Positions 25,915 through 35,767 of a DNA stretch of 64,000 nucleotides are shown here, one piece after another (position 1 is the first letter of the stretch; every line of letters starts with the position of its first letter). The notes beneath the pieces are model-generated. The model made no database searches, was not told the origin of the DNA, and saw nothing but the letters and a program-made list of their open reading frames with translations. The stretch lies in contig NZ_LAXJ01000020.1 of NCBI RefSeq assembly GCF_001441615.1, forward strand, positions 1-64,000. The letters are read 5' to 3'. The DNA comes from Roseovarius atlanticus. Its GTDB lineage: Bacteria > Pseudomonadota > Alphaproteobacteria > Rhodobacterales > Rhodobacteraceae. A program made the translations under genes and the position numbers.

Positions 25915-26412
25915 ATGTGGCTATTTCTAGCCTTTCTCGCAGTGCCGCTTATCGAGATCGCGCTGTTTATCCAGGTTGGCGGGCTTATCGGGCTGTGGCC
26001 GACACTGGGCATCGTGGTTCTGACGGCGATCCTCGGCACGTGGCTGGTGCGCACGCAAGGGGCCATGGCGATCGGCCGGCTGAGGTCGTCGTTCCAGAAG
26101 CTTGACGACCCGACCGAACCGCTGGCGCACGGGGCCATGATCCTGATTGCCGGTGCGCTGCTGCTGACACCGGGGTTCTTCACCGACGCGGTTGGCTTTT
26201 CGCTGCTCGCGCCGCCTATTCGAAAGTCTCTGTTCCAGTTCCTGCGCAAGCGGATCAAGGTACAGCGTTTCGAGATGGGCCCCGATGGGCCGCGCGACAT
26301 GCGCAACGGCCCGGGGCCGCGTCAGCGCGACGACGTGATCGAAGGCCAGTACGAGGAAGTCGACCCGCCGAAGACGCCCACGCATGACAGCTCGGGCTGG
26401 ACCCGGCACTGA
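25915..26412 (+). CDS. fxsA: FxsA family membrane protein
   Basis: A 165-residue inner-membrane protein of the FxsA family (suppressor of phage exclusion by F in E. coli; precise function unknown). It shows the typical run of helices: FLAFLAVPLIEIALFIQVGG, WPTLGIVVLTAILGTWLVR and MILIAGALLLTPGFFTDAVG, then a basic, disordered tail. Two start codons are close together. ATG 25915 lies 9 bases from a perfect AAGGAGG and is preferred over ATG 25909, which is only 3 bases away. The placement before secB is conserved in many alphaproteobacteria. Confidence 0.9.
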   Translation: MWLFLAFLAVPLIEIALFIQVGGLIGLWPTLGIVVLTAILGTWLVRTQGAMAIGRLRSSFQKLDDPTEPLAHGAMILIAGALLLTPGFFTDAVGFSLLAPPIRKSLFQFLRKRIKVQRFEMGPDGPRDMRNGPGPRQRDDVIEGQYEEVDPPKTPTHDSSGWTRH

Positions 26413-26487
26413 GATGCGAGGCATTGAGGCGCGTTCGGCATCCTGCTAAGGCTTCGCGCGATGAATTTTTCCGCCAGGAGACTTTAG

Positions 26488-27003
26488 ATGGCCGAACAGG
26501 ATAACGGTGCCGCCAAGACGGACGCCCAAGCGACACAAACCGGACCGAAAATGAACGTGTTGACGCAGTTCATTCGGGACATGTCATTCGAGAACGCGCT
26601 GGCCCAACGAGGGTCTGGCGGCGAGGTTAACCCGGATGTGCAGGTCGCCGTAAACCTGGACGCCAAGAAACGTTCCGCCGAGCATCAGTTCGAGGTGATG
26701 GTCAAGCTGGTTATCACATCCAAGAACAAGGGCACCGAGGACACGCTTTTCCTGTTGGAGCTGGAATATGTCGGCGTCTTTCAGATCGAGAACGTGCCGG
26801 ATGACCAGATGCATCCCTTCCTTCTGATTGAATGCCCGCGGATGATCTTTCCTTTCGTGCGCCGGATTGTCAGCGACGTCACGCGTGACGGAGGCTTCCC
26901 GCCGCTGAACCTTGAGACGATCGATTTCGTGCAGCTTTACCGCAACGAGATCATGCGCCGCCAAGCGGCTTCGGCAGACCAAAAGCCGACTCCGGACGCC
27001 TAA
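26488..27003 (+). CDS. secB: Protein-export chaperone SecB
   Basis: SecB is a cytoplasmic tetrameric chaperone that keeps Sec-dependent precursors unfolded and hands them to SecA. The 171-residue product has the family core [47 protein letters not shown] and [20 protein letters not shown], with [20 protein letters not shown] before the C-terminal tail. AGGAG precedes the ATG. It is convergent with dnaQ, their stop codons overlapping by 4 bp. Confidence 0.97.
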   Translation: MAEQDNGAAKTDAQATQTGPKMNVLTQFIRDMSFENALAQRGSGGEVNPDVQVAVNLDAKKRSAEHQFEVMVKLVITSKNKGTEDTLFLLELEYVGVFQIENVPDDQMHPFLLIECPRMIFPFVRRIVSDVTRDGGFPPLNLETIDFVQLYRNEIMRRQAASADQKPTPDA

Positions 27004-27695
27004 GTCAGCTGCTTCCAGAGCGCGCCGTCGCCCATGTGGTTCACGAATGCCTGATGCGCGGCGCGTTCTTCTTCGCTCAGACGAGGCGGCAAAGGTTCCG
27101 AGCGCGGGCCGGGATGCCAGTCGGTTTCGGCGCTGTCTTCCGTTGTTTCCGGGGAGTAGGCCCCGGCCAATCCGAAATCGGGCTGTCGGCCGCCGATCAG
27201 TTCCAGGTACACCTCGGCCAGGATCTCGGAGTCGAGCAGGGCCCCGTGCAGCGTACGGGAAGAATTGTCGATTCCGAAACGCCGGCACAACGCATCGAGC
27301 GAGGCGGGCGAACCCGGAAACTTGCGCCTTGCAATGTCGAGCGTGTCGATGGCTTGTTCCCACGGGATTTTCGCCATGTTGAGCCAACCAAGTTCGGCGT
27401 TCAGGAATTTCATGTCGAAGGCGGCATTGTGGATCACCAGCTTGGCGTCACCGATGAAATCGACGAAGCTTTGCGCGATCTTCTCGAAGACTGGCTTATC
27501 GCGCAGGAAGTCGTCGCCTAGGCCGTGCACCTCGAACGCTTCTTGCGGCATCGAGCGGCGTGGATTGATGTATTCGTGAAAGGTGCGGCCCGTCGGCATG
27601 TGGTTGTAAAGCTCAACGGCCCCGATCTCGACGATCCGGTCGCCCTGTTCGGGGTCAAAGCCGGTTGTTTCGGTGTCGAGCACGATTTCACGCAT
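27000..27695 (-). CDS. dnaQ: DNA polymerase III epsilon subunit (proofreading exonuclease)
   Basis: DnaQ supplies the 3'-5' proofreading activity of the replicative polymerase. The 231-residue product has Exo [21 protein letters not shown] (D7, E9), Exo [18 protein letters not shown] and Exo [20 protein letters not shown], then a C-terminal tail that would carry the alpha-subunit contact. It follows coaE with an 8-bp overlap in the minus-strand operon maf-aroE-coaE-dnaQ. This block borders the replication origin in many Rhodobacteraceae. Confidence 0.97.
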   Translation of the reverse strand: MREIVLDTETTGFDPEQGDRIVEIGAVELYNHMPTGRTFHEYINPRRSMPQEAFEVHGLGDDFLRDKPVFEKIAQSFVDFIGDAKLVIHNAAFDMKFLNAELGWLNMAKIPWEQAIDTLDIARRKFPGSPASLDALCRRFGIDNSSRTLHGALLDSEILAEVYLELIGGRQPDFGLAGAYSPETTEDSAETDWHPGPRSEPLPPRLSEEERAAHQAFVNHMGDGALWKQLT

Positions 27696-28281
27696 TGGTC
27701 CGCCTGCCTTGGATGTCTTTCAGCACATCCTGAACCTGTGCGCGGGCATGTTCAAGCGTATCGGTCACGATAACATAGTCGGCGCGGGCGCGTTTTTCTG
27801 CGTCCGGTAGCTGCTTGGAAAGGATTGCCTGAAATTGTTCTTCGGTCATGGTGCCGCGCTCCATCACGCGCGCCTTCTGTGTCTCGGGCGGAACGGTGAC
27901 GCAAACGGTCGCGTCCATCAGCGCGTCCGCGCCGGTTTCGAACAGCAGAGGGATATCCAGAACCGTAATATCCGCTTCGGTTTCCGACAGATAAATCGCG
28001 CGATCTTCGGCAACGAGCGGATGCACGATGCTTTCGATCTTATTGAGCGCATCCGGATAATCGGCAATGAGCGATTTCAGGCGGTCGCGCGACACGGCAT
28101 CGTCCACGATCGCCGACGGGAATGCATGGCCGATAGGTGCAACCGCGGCGCCACCTTGCGAATAAAGACGGTGCACCGCCGCGTCGGCGTCCCAAACTGC
28201 ACAGCCGTTTTCAGCAAAGATCTTCGCGGTGGTGGACTTGCCCATCCCGATCGAGCCGGTCAGGCCCAGCTTGTACGTCAT
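27688..28281 (-). CDS. coaE: Dephospho-CoA kinase
   Basis: CoaE phosphorylates the 3'-hydroxyl of dephospho-CoA, the last step of coenzyme A synthesis. The 197-residue product has Walker [21 protein letters not shown] (G9-T17 region), [28 protein letters not shown] and [18 protein letters not shown], followed by [18 protein letters not shown]. All are family motifs. The start overlaps the aroE stop as ATGA, and the end overlaps dnaQ by 8 bp. Confidence 0.96.
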   Translation of the reverse strand: MTYKLGLTGSIGMGKSTTAKIFAENGCAVWDADAAVHRLYSQGGAAVAPIGHAFPSAIVDDAVSRDRLKSLIADYPDALNKIESIVHPLVAEDRAIYLSETEADITVLDIPLLFETGADALMDATVCVTVPPETQKARVMERGTMTEEQFQAILSKQLPDAEKRARADYVIVTDTLEHARAQVQDVLKDIQGRRTNA

Positions 28282-29111
28282 CGGAGCGCCGCTGCGCGCG
28301 TGGCACTGTCTACCTGAGGGCGTACCCCGAACCAGCGCTCAAACGCGGGCACCGCTTGGTGCAACAACATGCCTAGGCCATCGACTGTCTGACAGCCCAT
28401 TTCCTCGGCTTCGGCCAGAAGGCGGGTCTTGAGCGGAGCATAGACAAGGTCGGTGACCAATGTGCCCTTGTGCAAACCGTCAAGTGGCACGCGCAGCGGC
28501 GGTTTGCCCATCATGCCCAGCGAGGTTGTGTTCACCACTGTCGCGGCGTCTTCCATCATGTTGCCGGCCTGAACCCAATCGACCACCACGATGCGCTTGC
28601 CGAATTCGGTTTTCAGCGCATCGGCGCGGACCCGGGTGCGGTTGGCAATCATTATTTCGGGCACCCCAACCTCGAGCAGGGCCGAGATGACCGCACGCGC
28701 CGCGCCGCCCGCACCCAACAGGGCGGCCGGACCAGCCTTGGGGTTCCAGTTGGGGGCGTTCTGCCGGAGATTCTGGATGAAACCCACCCCATCGGTATTG
28801 TCCGCATGGATCTTGCCATCCTTGCGGAAGATGAGAGTGTTGGCCGCACCGATCAGCGTGGCGCGATCGGTGATCAGGTCGGCGATCTCCAGCACTTTTT
28901 CCTTGTGCGGAACGGTGATGTTGACGCCGACGAAACCCATTTTCGGCAGTGTGCGTAGCACGTGTTCGAGATCGTCGGGTGCGACATCCATCGGAATGTA
29001 ATAGCCGGGGATGCCGTGGGTCTTGAGCCAGTGGCTATGAATCTGCGGCGATTTCGAATGCGCGACCGGCGATCCGATCACGGCTGCCAGCGGTATCCTG
29101 TTCTCGCTCAT
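28278..29111 (-). CDS. aroE: Shikimate dehydrogenase (NADP+)
   Basis: AroE reduces 3-dehydroshikimate to shikimate in aromatic amino acid synthesis. The 277-residue product has the substrate-binding SPVAHSKSPQIHSHWL, the catalytic Lys in GVNITVPHKEKVLEI, IHADNTDGVGFIQNL, the dinucleotide loop LLGAGGAARAVISALLE, and the NADP-preferring basic patch IANRTRVRADAL. DGLGMLLHQAVPAFERWFG closes the active site. It overlaps maf and coaE by 4 bp each. Confidence 0.96.
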   Translation of the reverse strand: MSENRIPLAAVIGSPVAHSKSPQIHSHWLKTHGIPGYYIPMDVAPDDLEHVLRTLPKMGFVGVNITVPHKEKVLEIADLITDRATLIGAANTLIFRKDGKIHADNTDGVGFIQNLRQNAPNWNPKAGPAALLGAGGAARAVISALLEVGVPEIMIANRTRVRADALKTEFGKRIVVVDWVQAGNMMEDAATVVNTTSLGMMGKPPLRVPLDGLHKGTLVTDLVYAPLKTRLLAEAEEMGCQTVDGLGMLLHQAVPAFERWFGVRPQVDSATRAAALR

Positions 29112-29707
29112 GTCTCGATATCTCCGCGCAGGGCCAGGTATGACAGTAGTTCAAGAAGTGGCAGCCCCAGGACGTTAAAGTAATCTCCGTGTACCTGGCT
29201 GAACAGCCGAACGCCTTCTTCCTCCAGCTTGTATGCCCCGACCGCGTGCCGGATGCTATCCCAGTTGCGGGTGACGTAGCTTTGAAGGTAGGCGTCGGAC
29301 ACATCGCGCATCATCATGCGTACCACGCCCACGTGACGCCAGATAGCCTTGCCGTCTTCGCAGATCACCGCAGCAGACAGAAGTTCATGCCGTTTGCCGC
29401 GCATCTCGCGCAACTGCTCCAGCGCCTGTTGCGGTGTTTCGGGCTTCGACAGTATTCGGCGCTCGAAGCTGAGAACCTGATCGCAGCCTACGACCAGCGC
29501 GCCCAGGTTGCGGGCGCTTTGCTTGCTGGCCTTCAGCTCGGCCAGTGCATCAGCGATGTCGCGCGGCGAGGCGTCTTCGGCAATCATCGACTCGCGGACC
29601 GCATCTTCGTCGACACGTGCCGGAGAGACCTCGACGTCCAGCCCGGCATTTCGGAGCAGCGTGTTCCTTATGTCCGACCCCGAAGCCAGAATGATCCTGC
29701 GTGGCAT
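29108..29707 (-). CDS. maf: Maf-family nucleotide pyrophosphatase
   Basis: Maf proteins hydrolyse non-canonical or methylated nucleoside triphosphates (dTTP/UTP, m7GTP) and can arrest division when overproduced. The 199-residue product begins with the signature IILASGSDIRNTLLRNAGL and has ALVVGCDQVLSFERRILSKP and VGAYKLEEEGVRLFSQVHGDYFNV-type residues in two adjacent blocks. ATG 29707 starts directly at the conserved strand; an in-frame ATG at 29725 and the open frame to 29803 are alternatives with weaker support. It is the first gene left of the putative origin and reads away from it. Confidence 0.9.
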   Translation of the reverse strand: MPRRIILASGSDIRNTLLRNAGLDVEVSPARVDEDAVRESMIAEDASPRDIADALAELKASKQSARNLGALVVGCDQVLSFERRILSKPETPQQALEQLREMRGKRHELLSAAVICEDGKAIWRHVGVVRMMMRDVSDAYLQSYVTRNWDSIRHAVGAYKLEEEGVRLFSQVHGDYFNVLGLPLLELLSYLALRGDIET

Positions 29708-29986
29708 GTGGATATCCCGTTGCATATCTCTAACGGGTTTTAGGGATAGATCGGCGAAGATTCCAACACTTCCGGATCTGGCGGGAAAAGCGCTCCATCC
29801 CATTCATTCTCACGCGTCTTTTGCACTTGGGGATATGGAAAACCCGCCATCGGGGAAAACGTCTTGCGGTCCAAATGAATGGTCGGTTCATCCACCGCTC
29901 GTTTTTCAGGAGGTCGCAAGGAATATGTCATAAATTCAAGTAATTATGCAAATCCGGAGTAAGCGATATCCAAACATTCAACATGG

Positions 29987-29995
29987 TTATCCACA
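29987..29995 (+). promoter_or_regulatory. DnaA box (perfect consensus)
   Basis: TTATCCACA is identical to the strong DnaA-binding consensus. It is the only perfect copy I found near the strand switch. Confidence 0.75.
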
Positions 29996-30007
29996 TTTGA
30001 CCATTGC

Positions 30008-30016
30008 TTTGGATAA
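30008..30016 (-). promoter_or_regulatory. DnaA box (one mismatch)
   Basis: TTTGGATAA on the plus strand is TGTGGATAA with one change. It lies 12 bp from the perfect box, in opposite orientation, inside the AT-rich region. Confidence 0.5.
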
Positions 30017-30126
30017 ATCACGTATAATCCCGTAATCCCCAGCTTGGTCTTCCCCCTACAAAATCATCATCCTTTTTCTTTCTATATTTATTTATTAGGA
30101 GAAAGGCAGGGAGATACGGGGATAAC

Positions 30127-30576
30127 ATGACTGACCTTCTGGCCTCGCTTTATCCATGGACGAAATCGCTCCATATCATGGCTGTGATTGCCTGGATGGC
30201 GGGTCTTTTCTATCTCCCCCGTCTGTTCGTCTATCACGCCGAGCAATCCGAGCCTGGCGACAGTCGCGACGAAGTGTTTCAGATAATGGAGCGCAAGCTT
30301 TTGCGGGTGATCATGAACCCGTCCATGATCGTGACCTGGGGCGCCGGCCTGTTGCTGGTCGCCACGCCGGGGATTGTCGACTGGGGCGCCGTGTGGCCGT
30401 ATTTCAAGCTCGCGGGCGTGCTGGGCATGACGTGGTTCCATCACTGGCTGGGACGGCAGCGCAAAGCGTTTGTGGACGGCACGGCGGCCTTGTCCGGCCG
30501 CCAGTACCGGATGATGAACGAGGTGCCGACGATCCTGATGGTGGTTATCGTCGTTTCCGTGGTCGTGAAGTTCTGA
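30127..30576 (+). CDS. hemJ: Protoporphyrinogen IX oxidase HemJ
   Basis: HemJ oxidises protoporphyrinogen IX to protoporphyrin IX in the membrane, replacing HemG and HemY in most alphaproteobacteria. The 149-residue product has four hydrophobic helices. The invariant N-terminal His is H16 in KSLHIMAVIAWMAGLFYLPR, and the conserved Lys is K94 in PYFKLAGVLGMTWFHHWLG; both matter for heme binding in studied homologues. It is the first gene to the right of the predicted origin and reads away from it. hemH (60.9 kb) and hemW (37.5 kb) in this window serve the same broader heme system. Confidence 0.93.
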   Translation: MTDLLASLYPWTKSLHIMAVIAWMAGLFYLPRLFVYHAEQSEPGDSRDEVFQIMERKLLRVIMNPSMIVTWGAGLLLVATPGIVDWGAVWPYFKLAGVLGMTWFHHWLGRQRKAFVDGTAALSGRQYRMMNEVPTILMVVIVVSVVVKF

Positions 30577-30578
30577 GA

Positions 30579-30607
30579 TTGACTCGCGGCGTCACTGATC
30601 CTAGGTA
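30579..30607 (+). promoter_or_regulatory. Predicted sigma-70-type promoter of rho
   Basis: TTGACT (30579-30584) and TAGGTA (30602-30607) are 17 bp apart and start 3 bp after the hemJ stop. The layout (TTGAC, 17 bp, TAGGT) is the same as before trxA. About 95 bp of leader would precede rho, which fits autogenous control by Rho. Confidence 0.45.
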
Positions 30608-30701
30608 GCGTAAAACGGCGCCCGTCCGGGTTTACCGTCTTCCACAAGAACATATCTGAACGACCGCGTCGCGCACGCGTCGATTTCGCAAGGACCTATC
30701 C

Positions 30702-31973
30702 ATGTCTGACGAACGTCTGAACCTGTCCGATCTCAAGAAGCAATCCGCGAAGGATCTGCTTGCGATGGCTGAAGAGCTGGAGATCGAGAACGCCTCGACC
30801 ATGCGAAAGGGGGAGATGATGTTCCAGATCCTCCGCGAACGCGCTGATGAAGGGTGGGTCGTCTATGGCGACGGCACGCTGGAGGTTCTGCAAGACGGAT
30901 TCGGGTTTCTGCGGTCTTCGGAAGCGAACTATCTTCCGGGGCCGGACGATATCTATGTCTCGCCCGATACGATCCGAAAGCATTCGCTGCGGACCGGCGA
31001 TACGATCGAAGGCGAGATCAAGGCGCCCGAGGAAAACGAGCGGTATTTCGTGCTGACGTCGGTGACGCAGATCAATTTTGCCGACCCGGAGAATGCCAAG
31101 CACAAAATCGCGTTCGACAACCTGACTCCGCTTTACCCCGATGAGCGGCTTCAGATGGAGATTGACGATCCGACCATCAAGGATAAATCCGCACGGGTGA
31201 TCGACCTGGTGGCACCGATCGGCAAGGGGCAGCGGTCCCTGATCGTGGCGCCGCCGCGGACGGGCAAGACCGTGATCCTTCAGAACATCGCCAGCAGCAT
31301 CGAGCGGAATCATCCCGAATGCTACCTGATCGTGCTGCTGATTGACGAGCGGCCCGAAGAGGTCACGGACATGCAGCGCTCGGTGAAGGGCGAGGTCATC
31401 AGCTCGACCTTTGACGAGCCGGCGGCACGGCACGTCGCCGTGGCGGAAATGGTGATCGAGAAAGCCAAGCGTTTGGTCGAACACAAACGAGATGTTGTTA
31501 TCCTTCTCGACTCAATCACAAGACTTGGTAGGGCGTACAACACTGTCGTTCCGTCTTCAGGCAAGGTTCTGACCGGTGGTGTGGACGCCAACGCCCTGCA
31601 GCGCCCCAAACGGTTTTTCGGTGCGGCGCGAAACATCGAGGAAGGCGGTTCGCTGACGATCATCTCCACGGCGCTGATCGATACCGGCAGCCGGATGGAC
31701 GAAGTGATCTTTGAAGAGTTCAAGGGCACAGGCAACTCTGAGCTGGTTCTGGATCGCAAGATTGCCGACAAGCGCGTGTTCCCGGCCATAGACATCCTCA
31801 AGTCCGGCACACGGAAAGAGGATCTGCTGATCGACAAGGTCGATTTGCAGAAGACCTATGTGCTGCGCAGGATCCTCAATCCGATGGGAACCACGGATGC
31901 TATCGAGTTCCTGCTTGGCAAGTTGAAACAAACCAAAACGAACTCGGATTTCTTCGATTCCATGAACACGTAA
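30702..31973 (+). CDS. rho: Transcription termination factor Rho
   Basis: Rho is a hexameric RNA-dependent ATPase that ends transcription of untranslated RNA. The 423-residue product has the N-terminal helix bundle ([20 protein letters not shown]), the cold-shock RNA-binding domain ([20 protein letters not shown]), Walker [19 protein letters not shown] (about 180-197), [19 protein letters not shown], Walker [18 protein letters not shown], and the R-loop and arginine-finger region [19 protein letters not shown]. All are complete. Genes rho-mnmE-mnmG-rsmG-parA-parB run in one direction away from the origin. Confidence 0.98.
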   Translation: MSDERLNLSDLKKQSAKDLLAMAEELEIENASTMRKGEMMFQILRERADEGWVVYGDGTLEVLQDGFGFLRSSEANYLPGPDDIYVSPDTIRKHSLRTGDTIEGEIKAPEENERYFVLTSVTQINFADPENAKHKIAFDNLTPLYPDERLQMEIDDPTIKDKSARVIDLVAPIGKGQRSLIVAPPRTGKTVILQNIASSIERNHPECYLIVLLIDERPEEVTDMQRSVKGEVISSTFDEPAARHVAVAEMVIEKAKRLVEHKRDVVILLDSITRLGRAYNTVVPSSGKVLTGGVDANALQRPKRFFGAARNIEEGGSLTIISTALIDTGSRMDEVIFEEFKGTGNSELVLDRKIADKRVFPAIDILKSGTRKEDLLIDKVDLQKTYVLRRILNPMGTTDAIEFLLGKLKQTKTNSDFFDSMNT

Positions 31974-31996
31974 TGTGATCGTCTGTCGGAAACACC

Positions 31997-33283
31997 ATGG
32001 ACACCATCTTTGCCCTGTCGACGGCGCCTGGGAAAGCAGGCGTCGCCATCATCCGCGTTTCCGGCGCCGATGCATTCGCAGGTGTGGAAGAGCTGGTGGG
32101 CGACCTTCCATCGCCCCGACGGGCCGCCTTGCGCACGGTTCGCGCAACAAGCGGGGAGGCGATCGACACAAGCTTGATGCTGGTTTTCGACGAAGGCCAA
32201 AGCTTCACGGGTGAGCCGACAGTCGAGTTTCAATGTCATGGATCGACTGCTGTCGTGTCTGCGATCCTCGAAGCGCTTGGGCGACAGCAAGGGTTTCGAC
32301 CTGCCGAGCCAGGTGAGTTTACGCGGCGCGCGCTTGAGAATGAGAGGCTGGATCTTGCCCAGGTCGAAGGCCTTGCAGACCTGATCGACGCTGAAACCGA
32401 AGCGCAGCGGCGCCAAGCACAACGCGTCTTGTCTGGTGAACTGGGAGAGCGCGCGGAACGTTGGCGTAGCAAACTGATCCGGGCCGCCGCGCTGCTTGAG
32501 GCGACGATTGATTTCGCGGACGAAGAGGTTCCCGAGGATGTTTCGCCGGAAGTCTCGGACCTTTTGTCAGATGTTCGCAATGAACTGACAGTCGAGATTG
32601 CGGGGGTTCAGACAGCAGAGCGTCTTCGTCATGGGTTCGAAGTAGCAATTGTCGGTGCGCCGAATATCGGAAAGTCCACATTGTTGAACGCCTTGGCCGG
32701 GCGTGACGCCGCGATCACTTCCGAGGTTGCTGGCACCACGCGGGACGTAATCGAGGTGCGCATGGACTTGCATGGTCTTCCGGTCACGCTATTGGATACC
32801 GCGGGACTAAGAGAAACCAAGGATGTCGTGGAATCGATTGGCGTAGCGAGGGCCAGGGCCCGTGCGGAGGAGGCGGATCTTCGGGTGTTTCTTGTTGCAC
32901 CGGGAGAGACGCCGGATCTCTTGCCGCAGGAAGACGATTTGGTCCTTGTGGGAAAAGCGGACCTTCATGGATTCCCGGACAAGGGCATATCCGGCGCGAC
33001 CGGCCATGGCGTCGCTGATTTGATTCAGCGCATCACGAGCACATTTTCTGAAAGAACTGCTCATGCTGGCGTGGCTACACGGCTGCGCCATAAGCAATCC
33101 ATGGAGGCTGGTGCCATCTACCTCGATAACGCCATGACCATACTCGCCGGGTCGGAAGGCGCGCCGGATCTGAGCGCGGAAGAGCTGCGAAGTGCTGTGC
33201 GTGCTCTTGATTCTCTGGTAGGCCGGGTAGATATCGAGAATATCTTGGATGAGATTTTCGCCAGCTTCTGTCTTGGTAAATAG
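31997..33283 (+). CDS. mnmE: tRNA modification GTPase MnmE (TrmE)
   Basis: MnmE with MnmG makes the 5-carboxymethylaminomethyl group on wobble uridine 34 of several tRNAs. The 428-residue product has the N-terminal tetrahydrofolate-binding domain ([20 protein letters not shown]) and a helical domain. The inserted G domain shows G1 [17 protein letters not shown] (about 219-235), G2 [12 protein letters not shown]3 [10 protein letters not shown] and G4-like LVGKADL. The G4 motif departs from NKxD. The C-terminal FCLGK supplies the catalytic Cys, usually seen as CIGK. The partner mnmG starts 13 bp after the stop. Confidence 0.96.
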   Translation: MDTIFALSTAPGKAGVAIIRVSGADAFAGVEELVGDLPSPRRAALRTVRATSGEAIDTSLMLVFDEGQSFTGEPTVEFQCHGSTAVVSAILEALGRQQGFRPAEPGEFTRRALENERLDLAQVEGLADLIDAETEAQRRQAQRVLSGELGERAERWRSKLIRAAALLEATIDFADEEVPEDVSPEVSDLLSDVRNELTVEIAGVQTAERLRHGFEVAIVGAPNIGKSTLLNALAGRDAAITSEVAGTTRDVIEVRMDLHGLPVTLLDTAGLRETKDVVESIGVARARARAEEADLRVFLVAPGETPDLLPQEDDLVLVGKADLHGFPDKGISGATGHGVADLIQRITSTFSERTAHAGVATRLRHKQSMEAGAIYLDNAMTILAGSEGAPDLSAEELRSAVRALDSLVGRVDIENILDEIFASFCLGK

Positions 33284-33288
33284 CGGAG

Positions 33289-33304
33289 TGTTTCACGTGA
33301 AACA
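33289..33304. promoter_or_regulatory. parS: parS centromere site 1
   Basis: TGTTTCACGTGAAACA is a perfect 16-bp palindrome and an exact match to the bacterial parS consensus bound by ParB. It sits between mnmE and mnmG, overlapping the first codons of mnmG. Confidence 0.93.
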
Positions 33305-35159
33305 TTTTGACGTCATCGTAATCGGCGGCGGACATGCCGGCACAGACGCAGCACATGCCGCAGCCCGGATGGGCGCACGGACGGCATTGGTTACCTTGAC
33401 GAAGGCGTCGATAGGCGTCATGTCATGCAATCCAGCGATTGGTGGTCTTGGGAAAGGTCACCTTGTTCGCGAGATTGATGCGCTGGACGGGGTGATGGGA
33501 CGTGTCGCGGATAAGGCAGGTATCCAGTTTCGTTTGCTGAACCGAAAAAAAGGTCCCGCTGTGCAGGGGCCCAGAACGCAAGCAGACCGAAAGATTTATC
33601 GCGAGGTGATGCAGGCCGAAATCGCGGCTCAGCCGAACCTGTCCGTTATTGAAGGCGAAGCTGCTGATTTTCTGCTTCAAGGCGATGCTGTGAGTGGGGT
33701 CTTGCTGGCGGACGGAAGCGAAATTCACGCGCGTGCAGTCGTACTGACGACGGGAACCTTCCTGCGCGGCGTTATCCATATTGGCGACATTTCGCGTCCT
33801 GGCGGGCGCATGGGCGATAAGCCGTCTGTACGGCTCGCCGAAAGGATTGACGGATTCGGATTGCCTTTGGGCCGTCTGAAAACCGGGACCCCGCCTAGGC
33901 TAGACGGTCGAACGATCGCGTGGGACTGTCTGGAGATGCAGCCGGCGGATGCCGATCCAGTACTGTTCTCGTTTCTGTCGGCGGGACCCTCTGCGCGTCA
34001 GGTGTCGTGTGGAATCACCCATACCAACGAAAAAACCCACAGTATTATCCGAGATAATCTCGAGCGTTCGGCCATGTACGGGGGTTATATAGACGGAATC
34101 GGACCCCGCTATTGCCCCTCGATTGAGGACAAGATCGTGCGGTTTGCCGATAAGACCTCGCACCAGATCTTTTTGGAGCCTGAAAGTCTTTCCGACAGCG
34201 TAATATACCCAAACGGCATTTCCACGTCCTTGCCCGAAGACATCCAGCGTGATTACGTGACTTCGATAAAGGGGCTTGAGAATGCCGCGATCATTCAGCC
34301 TGGTTACGCAATTGAATATGACTACGTGGATCCGCGCGCGCTGGACATGACGCTGGCCGTTCGCTCGGTCCCCGGATTGTTTCTTGCCGGTCAGATCAAT
34401 GGAACAACGGGCTATGAAGAGGCGGCGGCGCAGGGTGTCGTCGCGGGTTTGAACGCAGCACTTGCGGCGCTTGGGCGTGACCCGATCTTTTTCGGCCGTG
34501 CCGACAGTTATATCGGTGTCATGATCGATGACCTGACGACGCGCGGCGTTACAGAGCCCTACAGGATGTTCACGTCGCGCGCCGAGTTCAGGCTGTCATT
34601 GCGGGCGGACAACGCAGATCAGCGTCTGACGCCGATAGGGCTGGACATTGGGTGCGTCGGAGCGCGCCGTCGGTCTGCCTTTGAGGACAAGATGGGCCGG
34701 TTGGAGACCGGTAAGGCAAGAGTGAAAGCTGTGACCTACACGCCAAAGCAACTAAACGATGCTGGCATCAAGGTGAATGAAGATGGCACCAAGCGGGATG
34801 GGCTTGCAATGCTTGCGTATCCTGACTTTGACTTTGACGATTTGCTTTCGCTAAACCCAGAATTTTCCGACATTGATACGGAAACGCGCCGCCAGCTTGA
34901 GCGAGATTCGCTTTATGCAAATTACATTGCTCGCCAGGAACGGGACGTTGCGTTGATGAAAAACGACGAGAAACACGCCATACCGAGTGATTTTGATTTT
35001 GATGCGATTGACGGGTTGTCCAACGAGTTGAAAAGTAAGTTGAGCGCTGCGCGACCAGGGAATTTGTCGCAGGCCTCTCGGATAGATGGAATGACGCCCG
35101 CGGCGTTGACAACAATCCTCGCAAGGTTGCGGCAAAAGGTGCGGTCGAAATCCGCATGA
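33297..35159 (+). CDS. mnmG: tRNA uridine-5-carboxymethylaminomethyl(34) synthesis enzyme MnmG (GidA)
   Basis: MnmG is the FAD-dependent partner of MnmE. The 620-residue product has the FAD loop [20 protein letters not shown], then [20 protein letters not shown], the NAD/FAD core [28 protein letters not shown] and [21 protein letters not shown]. The start is GTG 33297, giving MKHFDVIV; CGGAG lies eight bases before it. GTG 33288 would add three residues but has no spacing to that site. parS site 1 overlaps the start region. The stop overlaps rsmG as ATGA. Confidence 0.96.
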   Translation: MKHFDVIVIGGGHAGTDAAHAAARMGARTALVTLTKASIGVMSCNPAIGGLGKGHLVREIDALDGVMGRVADKAGIQFRLLNRKKGPAVQGPRTQADRKIYREVMQAEIAAQPNLSVIEGEAADFLLQGDAVSGVLLADGSEIHARAVVLTTGTFLRGVIHIGDISRPGGRMGDKPSVRLAERIDGFGLPLGRLKTGTPPRLDGRTIAWDCLEMQPADADPVLFSFLSAGPSARQVSCGITHTNEKTHSIIRDNLERSAMYGGYIDGIGPRYCPSIEDKIVRFADKTSHQIFLEPESLSDSVIYPNGISTSLPEDIQRDYVTSIKGLENAAIIQPGYAIEYDYVDPRALDMTLAVRSVPGLFLAGQINGTTGYEEAAAQGVVAGLNAALAALGRDPIFFGRADSYIGVMIDDLTTRGVTEPYRMFTSRAEFRLSLRADNADQRLTPIGLDIGCVGARRRSAFEDKMGRLETGKARVKAVTYTPKQLNDAGIKVNEDGTKRDGLAMLAYPDFDFDDLLSLNPEFSDIDTETRRQLERDSLYANYIARQERDVALMKNDEKHAIPSDFDFDAIDGLSNELKSKLSAARPGNLSQASRIDGMTPAALTTILARLRQKVRSKSA

Positions 35160-35767
35160 CAAAGATCGGTGAATTGAGTGTTTCACGTGAAACAATTGAC
35201 AAGCTTGAGCACTACGCCGATGCCCTCAGAAAGTGGAACCCAAAGATCAACTTGGTCTCAAAATCCACGATCGACGACTTGTGGGCTCGTCATTTTGTGG
35301 ATTCAGCGCAAGTCTGGCAATTTGCCAACGAGCAGGGGGATGTCTGGGCGGATCTAGGCTCGGGAGGGGGGTTTCCCGGCCTCGTTGTCGCAATTATAGC
35401 CGCGGAACTGCGGGAAGACCTAAGTTTAACGCTGGTCGAATCCGATCAGCGCAAATCGGCATTCCTGCGCAGCGTGGCGCGCGAAACATCTACTGCGGTG
35501 ACCATCATTTCGCGACGAATCGAAGAACTGCCGACGTTGCAGGCCGATGTCATTTCGGCCCGCGCCGTGGCGGACTTGGACACGTTGCTTTCATTGTCGC
35601 ACCGTCATTTGGCGCCGCAGGGCTTGATGCTGTTTCCCAAGGGAGAAAATTGGCGGAAGGAGCTGACCGAGGCGCAATCGAAGTGGCGTTTCGATTACGA
35701 GGTTGCTAAAAGTAAAACGAACGAAAAATCCGTCATTCTACGCATCTCAGGAGTATGCCGTGCTTGA
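35156..35767 (+). CDS. rsmG: 16S rRNA (guanine-527-N7)-methyltransferase RsmG (GidB)
   Basis: RsmG methylates N7 of G527 in 16S rRNA near the streptomycin site. The 203-residue product starts with [20 protein letters not shown], where VSRET is encoded by parS site 2. It has the family signature [28 protein letters not shown] loop [34 protein letters not shown] and [13 protein letters not shown]. It overlaps mnmG by 4 bp and parA by 8 bp, in the classical gid-par order. Confidence 0.95.
   Translation: MTKIGELSVSRETIDKLEHYADALRKWNPKINLVSKSTIDDLWARHFVDSAQVWQFANEQGDVWADLGSGGGFPGLVVAIIAAELREDLSLTLVESDQRKSAFLRSVARETSTAVTIISRRIEELPTLQADVISARAVADLDTLLSLSHRHLAPQGLMLFPKGENWRKELTEAQSKWRFDYEVAKSKTNEKSVILRISGVCRA
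35179..35194. promoter_or_regulatory. parS: parS centromere site 2 inside rsmG
   Basis: A second perfect TGTTTCACGTGAAACA, identical to site 1, lies 24-39 bp into the rsmG coding sequence and is read as codons for SVSRET. It is 1.9 kb from site 1 and 0.6 kb before parA. Confidence 0.93.

Larger units (their letters stand above)
29708..30126. other. oriC: Predicted chromosomal replication origin (oriC)
   Basis: This 419-bp gene-free strand switch between maf and hemJ is strikingly AT-rich against its GC-rich surroundings, especially 29925-30100. It holds a perfect DnaA box TTATCCACA (29987-29995), a one-mismatch box on the other strand (30008-30016) and a T/A-rich tract at 30061-30098 suitable as an unwinding element. 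Gene direction and GC skew change here, and parS sites with parAB lie 3-7 kb away. The same gene order flanks origins in related bacteria. Origin function is inferred, not shown. Confidence 0.78.
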
